Below are positions 37,550 to 45,590 of a stretch of 64,000 bases of DNA, in pieces. The notes below the pieces were generated by a model. The model saw nothing but the letters and a program-made list of their open reading frames with translations. It was not told the origin of the DNA and made no database searches. The stretch lies in contig OZ244571.1 of NCBI GenBank assembly GCA_965217825.1, forward strand, positions 4,402,001-4,466,000, read 5' to 3'. The position numbers and the translations under genes were made by a program. The stretch comes from VXNE01 sp965217825. Lineage in GTDB: Bacteria; Pseudomonadota; Gammaproteobacteria; Pseudomonadales; Azotimanducaceae. The first letter of the stretch is position 1, and each line of letters starts with the position of its first letter.

Positions 37550-38665
37550 ATGACCGAGGCATCGTTGAACCCCGAACCCGCGCACGTCGAGTTCAATGGC
37601 GTAAGCAAAAGCTACGACGGCGTGACCGAGATCGTGCGCGATCTGAATCTGGTCGTCCGGGAAGGGGAATTTCTGACCCTTCTGGGTCCGTCGGGATCCG
37701 GCAAGACGACCTGTCTGATGATGCTTGCCGGATTCGAAACACCAACGGCAGGCACCGTCCGCATTAGCGGCCGCGCCGTGGACGATGTACCTCCGCGTCG
37801 GCGCGGAATCGGCGTCGTCTTCCAGAACTACGCGCTGTTCCCGCACATGACAGTGGGCCGCAACCTGTCGTTCCCGCTCGAAGTCCGCCACCTGGATCAG
37901 GCCACCGCCAGGGAACGGGTGCGGCGCGCGCTTCGCCTGGTGCGTCTCGAGGGCCTTGAAGACCGCCGGCCCGACGCGCTATCGGGCGGCCAACAGCAAC
38001 GCGTCGCCATTGCCCGGGCACTGGTGTTCGAGCCAAACCTGGTGCTGATGGACGAACCGCTGGGCGCGCTCGATCGACGTCTCCGCGAGGAGATGCAGTT
38101 CGAGATCCGGCGCATCCATCGCACGCTGGGCGTCACCATTATCTACGTCACCCATGACCAGCAGGAAGCGATGGCGATGTCGGATCGTGTTGCCGTATTC
38201 AATCGTGGCCGCATCCAGCAAGTCGCGCCCCCCGAAACCCTCTACGAAGAGCCGGAGCGCGTGTTCGTCGCCACGTTCATTGGCGACAACAACCTCCTCC
38301 ACGGCCGAGTACTCGGTGTTGAACAGGATATCTGCACAGTCGACACCGGCAACGGCGTTGTCACCGCGTTTCTGGTAGCGCCCCGCGAGATGGGAGATGC
38401 CGTCACGCTGACCATCCGCCCCGAACGCGTCGCGCTGGCACCCACACCGGGCACATTTAGCAATGAATTCGAAGCCCGAATTGAAGACATCGCCTTCCTG
38501 GGAGACCATTTGCGTGTGCGAATCGCCGTGTGCGGGAGTTCGGACTTCGCTATCAAGATTCCCAACATCGTCGGCCACGGAGCCGTATTGAAGGGGGATC
38601 GCGTACGCATCGGTTGGACGCCGACCGATTGCCGCGCGCTGGCCCCCGACGAGGAGACCGCATGA
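37550..38665 (+). CDS. ABC transporter ATPase, PotA type
   Basis: A 371-residue ATPase. Walker A is LLGPSGSGKTTCL, the Q-loop FQNYALFPHMTV, the signature LSGGQQQRVAIARAL, Walker B LVLMDEPLGALD and the switch His is in YVTHDQQEAM. The C-terminal ~120 residues form the TOBE regulatory domain typical of PotA/MalK-type importers (VTLTIRPERVAL). It energises uptake by the adjacent permease and overlaps the binding-protein gene by 4 bp (ATGA). Confidence 0.92.
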   Translation: MTEASLNPEPAHVEFNGVSKSYDGVTEIVRDLNLVVREGEFLTLLGPSGSGKTTCLMMLAGFETPTAGTVRISGRAVDDVPPRRRGIGVVFQNYALFPHMTVGRNLSFPLEVRHLDQATARERVRRALRLVRLEGLEDRRPDALSGGQQQRVAIARALVFEPNLVLMDEPLGALDRRLREEMQFEIRRIHRTLGVTIIYVTHDQQEAMAMSDRVAVFNRGRIQQVAPPETLYEEPERVFVATFIGDNNLLHGRVLGVEQDICTVDTGNGVVTAFLVAPREMGDAVTLTIRPERVALAPTPGTFSNEFEARIEDIAFLGDHLRVRIAVCGSSDFAIKIPNIVGHGAVLKGDRVRIGWTPTDCRALAPDEETA

Positions 38666-39753
38666 CAATACATCGGTGGCGGGCGGGCCTTGTGATCGCA
38701 CCCGCGCTTTTGCTTGCGACGTCCTGGCACGCGGCAGCGGAGTCCCTGACCGTGGTGTCCTGGGGCGGCGCCTACGAGCAGGCGACCCGAAGAGCCGTCC
38801 TCGAGCCGTTCGCGGCCCAGACCGGGATCGAAGTCCTCGTTGACGTCTACAACGGCGGTCTCGCCCAGGTGCGCGCCCAGGTCGAGACCGGCAATGTCCA
38901 CTGGGATCTGGTCGATCTCGAAATGCCGGACGTGGTGCTTGGCTGCGACGAGGGGCTTCTGGAACTGGTCGAGGCCGAAGACCTGGCGCCAGCCGCGGAT
39001 GGCAGACCGACGGAAGAGGATTTCTTCCCCGGAACGATCACCGACTGTGGTGGCGCGTTCGTGGTCTTCTCCACGATCTACGCCTACAACGCAGAAAGTT
39101 TCCCCGACAACAAGCCGGCCACCATAGCTGATCTGTTCGACATGGAACGATTCCCTGGCCGCCGAGGCATGCGCCGTGTGGCCCAGGCGAACCTGGAGTT
39201 TGCGCTGATGGCGGACGGGGTGCCGATCTCCGATGTCTACGCGACGCTGGGAACGGCCGCCGGCATGGCCCGCGCTTTCCGCAAACTCGACACGATCAAG
39301 GACGATATCGTCTGGTGGGAGACCGGCGCGCAGCCGCCGCAAATGCTCGCCGACCGCGAGGTGGTGATGAGCACCGCCTACAACGGTCGCATCTTCGATG
39401 CGCAAGTAATGGAGAAACAGCCGTTTGTCATCGTGTGGGACGGCCAACTGTTGGACACCACCGCGATGGTCATCGTGGCGGGAACGCGAAAGCTGGATTC
39501 GGCCCGCAGGTTTCTTGCCTATGCGTCCCGACCCGACAGGCAAGCCGCCTTGAGCCGCTACATCTCTTATAGCCCCGGCAGGCTCTCAGGGGCGGCGCTG
39601 ATCGGCACGCACCTGGCAACCGGCATGGACATGCAGCCGCATGTGCCCACCAGCGCGCAGAACATGGTCCGCGCCCTGCCAATCAACTCCGAATGGTGGA
39701 GCGATCACGCCGACGAGGTGAACGAGCGATTCAGCGCCTGGTTGGCGCGCTGA
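38662..39753 (+). CDS. periplasmic substrate-binding protein, PotD type
   Basis: A 363-residue periplasmic protein; signal peptide MTIHRWRAGLVIAPALLLATSWHAAA. Typical type-II binding-protein segments: LTVVSWGGAYEQATRRAVLEPF, WDLVDLEMPDVVLGC and VVMSTAYNGRIFDAQ. The family binds polyamines or similar cations, but some members bind other small compounds, and binding-site residues cannot be assigned with confidence. Coupled to the ATPase gene by a 4-bp overlap. A MITE lies 10 bp after its stop codon. Confidence 0.88.
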   Translation: MTIHRWRAGLVIAPALLLATSWHAAAESLTVVSWGGAYEQATRRAVLEPFAAQTGIEVLVDVYNGGLAQVRAQVETGNVHWDLVDLEMPDVVLGCDEGLLELVEAEDLAPAADGRPTEEDFFPGTITDCGGAFVVFSTIYAYNAESFPDNKPATIADLFDMERFPGRRGMRRVAQANLEFALMADGVPISDVYATLGTAAGMARAFRKLDTIKDDIVWWETGAQPPQMLADREVVMSTAYNGRIFDAQVMEKQPFVIVWDGQLLDTTAMVIVAGTRKLDSARRFLAYASRPDRQAALSRYISYSPGRLSGAALIGTHLATGMDMQPHVPTSAQNMVRALPINSEWWSDHADEVNERFSAWLAR

Positions 39754-39762
39754 CCTTCGCTT

Positions 39763-39929
39763 CTAGTGCTCCGTCAAACCTAAATCTACGGGTATCTGCG
39801 GGTCTTTTTGGCCCCTGGCTTCGTTGCTCCTCCTTGTGTGGTGCCTGCCACACCGCGTCGTCGCGCCTCGCCAGGAACCAAAAATCCCTCGCAGCTACAC
39901 TCGCATTTTTAGGCTTGACGGAACACTAG
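39763..39929. mobile_element. 167-bp MITE with IS630-type ends
   Basis: The ends are CTAGTGCTCCGTCAAACCTA and, inverted, CTAGTGTTCCGTCAAGCCTA; they flank ~120 bp with no ORF. A TA dinucleotide bounds each side (39764-39765 and 39927-39928). The terminal ~14 bp match those of the IS630-type element at 41.8-43.0 kb, so that transposase could mobilise it. It fills the gap between potD and the esterase gene. Confidence 0.8.
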
Positions 39930-39966
39930 TTCGGGTTCGTCGCGACAGCGTCGTCGGTTGTGTTCG

Positions 39967-40605
39967 TCATCGCTTCCGGTGAGACAGAAGCCAACGCACG
40001 AGTTCGGGGTCGTGGTAGGCCGGAGTCCAAGTATCGTGATCCAGATCCGGATACTCGGTGAATTTCACATTGCAGCCGGCGTTGCGCAATAGCCGGATCA
40101 TCCTATCCGAATCGTCAATGGGCACTACAGAATCCATCGCCCCATGAAAACACCAGACAGGCAGTCCCCTGAAGTTCTCGGGATCGACACGCGTGAATGG
40201 CGGACAGACGGGGGCGATCGCCGCCACTCGGTCCGCAGCCACATTGGCCAGCATCCAGGTACCCAATCCACCCATGCTACTCCCGGTGAGATAGACCCTG
40301 GCAGGATCGACATTGTATCTGTCGATCACCTCATCCAGCATTGGATCGAGGAGGCGGACATCCCACATTTCGACGCATTGTGGACAGACGGTCACGAATG
40401 GCAGCTCGAGGCCTTCCTCCTTGATGAACCGGGGCAACGAAGCCCGCTCAAGTCGATCGAGATCCATACCTCTTTCGCCGGCGCCGTGCATGAAATAGAG
40501 CAGCGGAAACGGGGCACTCTCTTCGGAATAGTGCTTCGGAAAGTAGGTGCGGCAAGAGACTGACTGGTCCTCTCGCACGGTAAAGGATCGATCTTCGCTT
40601 CGCAT
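39967..40605 (-). CDS. alpha/beta-hydrolase (carboxylesterase/phospholipase type)
   Basis: A 212-residue cytoplasmic hydrolase. The oxyanion strand LLYFMHGAGERG is followed by the nucleophile elbow GSSMGGLGTW (Ser), an acid in FHGAMDSVVP (Asp) and a late His in DLDHDTW. The short form and the HGAGERG motif match the prolyl-oligopeptidase/predicted-esterase group rather than DLH. No signal peptide. Substrate unknown. The MITE lies just downstream. Confidence 0.8.
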   Translation of the reverse strand: MRSEDRSFTVREDQSVSCRTYFPKHYSEESAPFPLLYFMHGAGERGMDLDRLERASLPRFIKEEGLELPFVTVCPQCVEMWDVRLLDPMLDEVIDRYNVDPARVYLTGSSMGGLGTWMLANVAADRVAAIAPVCPPFTRVDPENFRGLPVWCFHGAMDSVVPIDDSDRMIRLLRNAGCNVKFTEYPDLDHDTWTPAYHDPELVRWLLSHRKR

Positions 40606-40653
40606 GGCTGACCCCCCAAGGCAAACCTGTCGTAGTTAGGCAGTGTCCCGCAG

Positions 40654-41108
40654 TCAGTTTTCAACGTCGGGCAGCGACCCCATGCGTTGTATCAGCCTGT
40701 CGTCCTTCCACCGCCCTTGTCGCGCTATGCCGCCGCGCTTGCCGTAGAGTACCCCCAGTCCGTCCGTTTCGCCGCCTTGCAATTGTCCTTCGTAGCGTCT
40801 GCCGCCCTATTCAACGCCTCCTTTCCACTCCCCTTCGTGGCGGCCACCATCCGCGAATTCGACCGTCCCCATCCATGCCGGCGACCGTCCTTCCACTCGC
40901 CTTCGTAGCGACCGCCGTCGGGTTGGCGATCAGCTTCTCCGCCGCGCGGGTGTCGCGTCTGTTGGGCCGCTTCCGATGGCCCGACAAGCTCCACCCCAGC
41001 GGGGCCATCCATGCAGTCGACCTGCTCGCAATCCGTCGAGGCCGCCAATCCGGGCACTGCCCACAAGATCGTGGACAGCCGCACCAGGATGTTTGTCAAT
41101 TTCCGCAC
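40654..41108 (-). pseudogene. decayed MORN-repeat secreted protein
   Basis: From GTG 41108 the frame gives a signal peptide (LTNILVRLSTILWAVPGLAAS) and then a MORN-type unit, DGGRYEGEWKDGRRHGWG. Around 40862 the frame is lost by one base, and MORN units continue in another frame (FADGGRHEGEWKGGVE, then GGRRYEGQLQGG), separated by an in-frame TAG near 40810. The remnant ends at 40654. MORN repeats mediate lipid or protein contacts; this copy cannot be made as one chain unless the sequence contains errors. Confidence 0.6.
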
Positions 41109-41262
41109 AGCAAGGCCCAAAAAGCGGTGGCATCGCTGCTCACCGACCAGCCCAAACCGTATCCCAGACCCCACCCACCGACAAGTGCCCGCCGTTTGCG
41201 CATCCCTTTTGCATGGCCGAACACGACGCTCAAGCTTGCAAAAGTTCGAATGCCCCATATAT

Positions 41263-41372
41263 AAGTGCCACACGGCAGGGGCTTCGCGGCCCCGGCCACG
41301 TCCTGGCCACGCCATCGACCATGGAGCAACCGCCTCCAGTCGCTAGCGCTCCCGGGAGATGTTTTTCCATGG
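41263..41372 (+). repeat. dispersed ~110-bp repeat, copy 3 (upstream of DUF1820 gene)
   Basis: The most divergent copy in its first half, but the second half closely matches the 52-kb copy: ATCGACCATGGAGCAACC, then CAGTCGCTAGCGCTCCC and TTTTTCCATGGAAG. The terminal GGAAGG provides the SD for the DUF1820 start 9 bp later, and the frame from the repeat's internal ATG is open into that gene. Confidence 0.7.
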
Positions 41373-41380
41373 AAGGTGGT

Positions 41381-41719
41381 ATGGCCGACTCGAAACAGCA
41401 CATCTACCGCATCTACTTCCACAACCAGGGGCGGGTGTACGAAGTCTATGCGCGTTCCATCTATCAGAGCGACCTGTATGGGTTCCTCGAGATCGAGGAC
41501 TACATCTTCGGCGAAAAGTCGCAAATGGTCATCGATCCCGCCGAGGACAAGCTGCGCACGGAGTTCTCCGGCGTACAACGTAGCTTCATCCCCATATACG
41601 CGATCTTGAGGATCGACGAAGTGGAGAAGGAAGGCACGGCAAAAATTACGGACTCGAGCGGGCAGAACGTGACGCCATTCCCCATGCCCGTGCCGAAGGG
41701 CGGGGGCAAGACCCCCTGA
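41381..41719 (+). CDS. DUF1820 family protein
   Basis: A 112-residue soluble protein, MADSKQHIYRIYFHNQGRVYEVYAR, then LYGFLEIEDYIFGEK and RSFIPIYAILRIDEVEKEG, matching the proteobacterial DUF1820 family of unknown function. The start 41381 has GGAAGGTGGT upstream, supplied by the dispersed repeat; an ATG at 41369 would add four residues. It is convergent with rplQ, from which it is now separated by the IS630 element. Confidence 0.85.
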   Translation: MADSKQHIYRIYFHNQGRVYEVYARSIYQSDLYGFLEIEDYIFGEKSQMVIDPAEDKLRTEFSGVQRSFIPIYAILRIDEVEKEGTAKITDSSGQNVTPFPMPVPKGGGKTP

Positions 41720-41902
41720 GAGACCCAGCCCGCATTGGCATTGGCACCTTGACCTTGACCGCTGCCGAGCCTGCTCCCTCGAGAGCGCCGGCCCGCGGGC
41801 CCGACTAGTCTAGTGTTCCGTCACAAATAAGATTAGGGATATTGGCGATCGGGCTTTAGAATGTGACGGGAAGGCGCTGTTGGGGGACGGCGGAGGTTTC
41901 CC

Positions 41903-42373
41903 ATGCGGAAGATATACGTGGTTCGGCTGACGGAGGAGGAGCGGGAGTGGTGCCGCGAGGCGGTTCGGAAGTTGTCGGGTGGCAGCCAGAAATCGGGGCG
42001 GGCGCGGATCCTGCTGCAGGCCGACGAGGACGGGCCGCGTTGGACGGACCGGCAAATCTCGGAGGCCTACTCGTGCCGTCGGCAGACGGTGGAGAACGTC
42101 AGGCGGCGCTTCGTGCTGGAAGGCTTCGCGGCGGCGCTGGAGCGCAAGCGCCGGGCGACGCCGCCGGTGGAGAAGCGGCTCGACGGCGAGCAGGAGTCGC
42201 AGTTGATCGCGCTGCGCCTGGGCGCGCCGCCGCCGGGCTACGCGAACTGGTCGCTGCGGCTGTTGGCGCGGCGCGCGGTGGAGTTGGAGATCGTCGAGTC
42301 GTTGAGTCACGAGACCGTTCGGCGGACGCTAAAAAAAACGGCGTCAGCGGACGCAAGGTCGCGTACTGGGTGA
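41903..42373 (+). CDS. IS630 transposase, upstream frame (DNA-binding part)
   Basis: A 156-codon frame with CGGAGG upstream. It holds the HTH region typical of IS630 (WTDRQISEAYSCRRQTVENVRRRFVLEGFAAAL) and the winged HTH (SLRLLARRAVELEIVESLSHETVRRTLKK). At an A8 run (42331-42338) it shifts out of the transposase; the correct continuation is in the -1 frame. This may be programmed frameshifting on A-AAA-AAA or a lost base in the run. Confidence 0.85.
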   Translation: MRKIYVVRLTEEEREWCREAVRKLSGGSQKSGRARILLQADEDGPRWTDRQISEAYSCRRQTVENVRRRFVLEGFAAALERKRRATPPVEKRLDGEQESQLIALRLGAPPPGYANWSLRLLARRAVELEIVESLSHETVRRTLKKTASADARSRTG

Positions 42374-43038
42374 TTCCGCCGGAGGCCGACGCCGAGTTCG
42401 CGGCGAACATGGAGCGGGTGCTGGACGCCTACGCGAGGCCCTACGACGCCGCTTGGCCGGTGCTGTGCATGGACGAGCAGCCAGTGCAGCTGGTGCGGGA
42501 GACTCGACGTCCGATCGCGGCCACCGCGAAGCGCCCGCGGCGCGTCGATTACGAGTACGAGCGCGCCGGCACGGCGTCGATCTTCCTGTTCTGCGAGCCC
42601 TTGGCTGGATTTCGGCGGGCGACTGCGCGCCCGCGCCGTACGAAGTCCGATTGGGCGCGCGAGGTGGCCGAGTTGCTGGAGGGCCGCCACGCCGGCTGCG
42701 AGCGTGTCACGCTGGTGTCCGACAACCTCAACACGCATACCCGAGGCGCCTTCTACGAAGTGTTCGAGCCGGCCCGGGCGCGCGCCCTGGTGCGCCGCAT
42801 CGAGTTCTGCCACACGCCGAAGCACGGCAGCTGGCTGAACGTCGCGGAGAGCGAACTCAGCTGCATGACGCGGCAATGCCTGAAAGATCGCCGCATCGGC
42901 GACATCGATACGCTGCGCGAAGAAATCGCGGCGTGGTCCACCGATGTCAACAACGCCCAGCGCGGCGTCGACTGGCACATGGGGATCGGCGACGCGCGCC
43001 GCAAGCTGAAGTCCGTATATCCTCAAATTAAACTATGA
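42331..43038 (+). CDS. IS630 transposase, downstream frame (DDE catalytic part)
   Basis: Continues as KKNGVSGRKVAYWVIPPEADAEF with the catalytic triad: Asp in VLCMDEQPVQL, Asp in LVSDNLNTHT and Glu in HGSWLNVAESELS. These are exact IS630 landmarks. There is no independent SD; the first internal ATG (42410) would skip the linker. A full transposase of about 378 residues requires joining the frames. Confidence 0.85.
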   Translation, partial: KKNGVSGRKVAYWVIPPEADAEFAANMERVLDAYARPYDAAWPVLCMDEQPVQLVRETRRPIAATAKRPRRVDYEYERAGTASIFLFCEPLAGFRRATARPRRTKSDWAREVAELLEGRHAGCERVTLVSDNLNTHTRGAFYEVFEPARARALVRRIEFCHTPKHGSWLNVAESELSCMTRQCLKDRRIGDIDTLREEIAAWSTDVNNAQRGVDWHMGIGDARRKLKSVYPQIKL

Positions 43039-43045
43039 CGGAACA

Positions 43046-43723
43046 CTAGGGTTCTTTCTTCAGCACGTTGCGCAAACGCCCGAATAGCGACCGACCCCTC
43101 GGAGGTTCCTTCGACGCGGAGGCGGCATCCTCTTCGGTCTCCATCCCCTCCCGATCCTCGCCGGACTCTGGCGCGTCGTCCTCACTAGCCTCAACTGCCG
43201 TATCTTCCACAGGTTCCGCTGATTCCGACGCGGCTTCAGGGGCAACTCCTTCCGCATCGGCGGTAGTCCGCGCCAAATCGTCCTCAACGGACTGTTCCGT
43301 TGCCGCCGCTTGGGCAACGGTGGCGGGTGTGGGTTCTTCGATCGGTTCTTCTTCGTAGGATTGACCCGGGCGATTCACGAGTTCCATCACCGCGACCGGC
43401 GCCGAGTCGCCGGCACGATGGCCCGCTCGCACGATGCGCGTATACCCTCCCGGTCGGTCCACGTAGCGGGGGCCAAGTTGCTCGAACAGCTTGCCCACCG
43501 CAGCCTTGCTGCCCGTGCGCCGGAACGCGAGCCGCCGGTTCGCTACGGTATCGTTCTTCGCCAACGTGATCAGCGGTTCAGCCACGCGACGCAGTTCCTT
43601 TGCCTTCGGCACCGTGGTCCTTATCACCTCGTGCTCGATCAGTGAAATCGCGAGGTTCTTGAACATCGCCTTGCGATGCGCGCTGTCCCGGTTCAGGTGC
43701 CGGCCGCTTTTTCTGTGTCTCAT
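43046..43723 (-). CDS. rplQ: ribosomal protein L17 with long acidic C-terminal extension
   Basis: A 225-residue L17. The first ~125 residues are the normal protein (MRHRKSGRHLNRDSAHRKAM, TTVPKAKELRRVAEPLI, RPGGYTRIVRAGHRAGDSAP). About 100 further residues are Glu/Ala/Ser/Pro-rich and end in a basic amphipathic tail (RSLFGRLRNVLKKEP). E. coli L17 has 127 residues. The stop TAG is exactly the TA target of the IS630 element plus its first G; before insertion the next base was also G, so the stop was TAG already. Last gene of the alpha operon. Confidence 0.93.
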   Translation of the reverse strand: MRHRKSGRHLNRDSAHRKAMFKNLAISLIEHEVIRTTVPKAKELRRVAEPLITLAKNDTVANRRLAFRRTGSKAAVGKLFEQLGPRYVDRPGGYTRIVRAGHRAGDSAPVAVMELVNRPGQSYEEEPIEEPTPATVAQAAATEQSVEDDLARTTADAEGVAPEAASESAEPVEDTAVEASEDDAPESGEDREGMETEEDAASASKEPPRGRSLFGRLRNVLKKEP

Positions 43724-43760
43724 CTTTCCAATTCCCGGGATCGTCGGGTTCGCCGACGGG

Positions 43761-44762
43761 CTAAGACACCCGCTCCGTGCCCCGTAAGCTCGCCGGCGGC
43801 CACGTCTCCAGCCGCATACCCAGCGACAGACCGTGTTGCGCCAGCACATCCTTGATTTCGGTGAGGGACTTCTTGCCGAGGTTGGGCGTCTTCAGCAGTT
43901 CGACTTCGGTGCGCTGGATGAGGTCGCCGATGTAGTAGATGTGCTCGGCCTTCAGGCAGTTGGCCGACCGAACCGTCAACTCGAGGTCGTCCACCGGGCG
44001 CAATAATTTTGGATCGATTTCGTCGGCTTCCTCCTCGGTGCCCGAGTCACCCTCCGCGCCTTCCAGGTCAACGAAGACATCGAGTTGTTGCTTCAAGATA
44101 GTGGCTGCCCTGCGGATCGCCTCTTCCGGCTCTATCGTGCCGTTCGACTCGATATCGAGCACCAACCTGTCGAGGTCCGTGCGCTGTTCGACGCGGGCGT
44201 TTTCCACCTGGTACGCCACACGTCGCATCGGGCTATAGCTTGCATCGAGGCGAAGTATGCCGATAGTGCGGGACTCTTCCTCCTCATCGCCCGTATTCTC
44301 GACCGGCACGTAGCCCCGACCGCGCGTCACCTTGGCCTCAAGACGAATGCTGCCGCCCTGATTCAACGTGCAGATGGGATGATCGGGATTGACTACCTCG
44401 ACATCGTCGGAGCGCTGGAAGTCGCCGGCGGTCACGGTGCCCGCGCCTTCCTTGGACAACCGGACAATTGCCGAATCGCCATGGTGTAGGCGAACGGCGA
44501 CTCCCTTGAGGTTGAGCAAGATGTCGATTACGTCTTCCTGTACGCCTTCCATGGTGCTGTATTCGTGCAGCACGTTGTCGATCTGCACTTCGGTGATCGC
44601 ACAACCCGGCATCGTCGAAAGCAGAATGCGGCGTAAGGTATTGCCCAATGTATGGCCAAAACCGCGCTCAAGCGGCTCCAGCGTAACGCGGGCACGGGTA
44701 GAGCTGATCTCCTGGATCCTAATGTGCCGCGGCTTGAGAAGTTCACTCACCGACTGTGCCAT
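43761..44762 (-). CDS. rpoA: RNA polymerase alpha subunit
   Basis: 333 residues (E. coli 329). N-terminal dimerisation domain: RARVTLEPLERGFGHTLGNTLRRILLSTMPGCAITEVQI. The linker is acidic (AEGDSGTEEEADEID). The C-terminal domain has the UP-element and activator-binding region (LTVRSANCLKAEHIYYIGDL, TPNLGKKSLTEIKDVLAQHGLSLG). Sits between rpsD and rplQ as in other proteobacteria. Confidence 0.97.
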   Translation of the reverse strand: MAQSVSELLKPRHIRIQEISSTRARVTLEPLERGFGHTLGNTLRRILLSTMPGCAITEVQIDNVLHEYSTMEGVQEDVIDILLNLKGVAVRLHHGDSAIVRLSKEGAGTVTAGDFQRSDDVEVVNPDHPICTLNQGGSIRLEAKVTRGRGYVPVENTGDEEEESRTIGILRLDASYSPMRRVAYQVENARVEQRTDLDRLVLDIESNGTIEPEEAIRRAATILKQQLDVFVDLEGAEGDSGTEEEADEIDPKLLRPVDDLELTVRSANCLKAEHIYYIGDLIQRTEVELLKTPNLGKKSLTEIKDVLAQHGLSLGMRLETWPPASLRGTERVS

Positions 44763-44893
44763 ATATCAATCATCCTCCGATATGAATCGTAGCGGCGCTG
44801 CTGACAGCGCATGTCGAGTCGAATCTGATCCGCGAAGCCAAAGCAATGCGGAAGAGTTCTTCAGTATCGAAACTCGGCGCTTGAGCGACTCGT

Positions 44894-45517
44894 CTATTTC
44901 GAGTAGAGCTCGACGATAAGGTTCTCGTTGATTTCCTGCGGAAGCTCGCTGCGGTCCGGCGACCGACTGAACGTCCCTTCCATCTTCTCCGGATCCACTT
45001 CCACCCATTCCGCCATGCCGCGCTGCGCTGCGACTTCAAGGGCGGACTTGATGCGAAGCTGTCCCTTCGCCTTCTCGCAAACGGCGATGACATCTTCCTG
45101 GCGAACTTGATACGAAGCAATATTTACCAGCTTGCCGTTCACCAGAACGGCCTTGTGCGAAACCAGTTGCCTCGATTCGGCCCGCGTGCATCCAAAGCCC
45201 ATCCGATAGACAACGTTGTCGAGACGGCCCTCCAGTAGTCGCAACAGGTTTTCGCCGGTAGCGCCCCGTTGACGATCCGCCATCTTGTAGTAGTTGCGGA
45301 ACTGCTTTTCGAGTACGCCGTAAAATCGCCGCACCTTCTGTTTTTCCCGCAATTGAACGGCATAGTCCGTCAAACGTTGTCGACGACCCGAACCATGCTG
45401 TCCCGGCGGCGTATCCGCCCGGCACTTCGATTCGATAGAACGAACCCCGCTCTTGAGGAAAAGATCCGTACCCTCCCTTCGAGCAAGCTTTAGCTTTGGT
45501 CCCGTGTAGCGCGCCAC
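44894..45517 (-). CDS. rpsD: ribosomal protein S4
   Basis: 207 residues, GTG start. N-terminal ARYTGPKLKLARREGTDLFL, then the S4 RNA-binding domain (LEGRLDNVVYRMGFGCTRAESRQLVSHKAVLVNG). Primary binder of the 16S 5' domain and, in E. coli, translational repressor of the alpha operon. A 13-bp tandem repeat lies directly before the start. Confidence 0.96.
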   Translation of the reverse strand: MARYTGPKLKLARREGTDLFLKSGVRSIESKCRADTPPGQHGSGRRQRLTDYAVQLREKQKVRRFYGVLEKQFRNYYKMADRQRGATGENLLRLLEGRLDNVVYRMGFGCTRAESRQLVSHKAVLVNGKLVNIASYQVRQEDVIAVCEKAKGQLRIKSALEVAAQRGMAEWVEVDPEKMEGTFSRSPDRSELPQEINENLIVELYSK

Positions 45518-45520
45518 TGT

Positions 45521-45559
45521 CTTTTTCCCGTTACTGTTTCCCGTTGCTATTTCCCGTTA
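45521..45559 (-). repeat. three tandem 13-bp units upstream of rpsD
   Basis: Three consecutive units of the form CTNTTTCCCGTTR (plus strand) in the 73-bp rpsK-rpsD gap; on the coding strand each contains AACGGGAAA. They lie 4 bp from the rpsD GTG, so the GGGAAA cores could act as weak, redundant SD-like sequences or as part of an S4 operator. Confidence 0.7.
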
Positions 45560-45590
45560 CGCTCAGCCGAATCCATCAGCTGTTCGCAAG

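Larger units (their letters stand above)
41813..43046 (+). mobile_element. IS630-family insertion sequence
   Basis: A 1,234-bp element with terminal inverted repeats GTGTTCCGTCA / TGACGGAACAC, flanked by the TA target dinucleotide at 41811-41812 and 43047-43048 (CTAG on both sides). It carries one transposase gene in two frames. Insertion is at the very stop codon of rplQ. The perfect ends and target duplication suggest recent movement. Confidence 0.9.
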
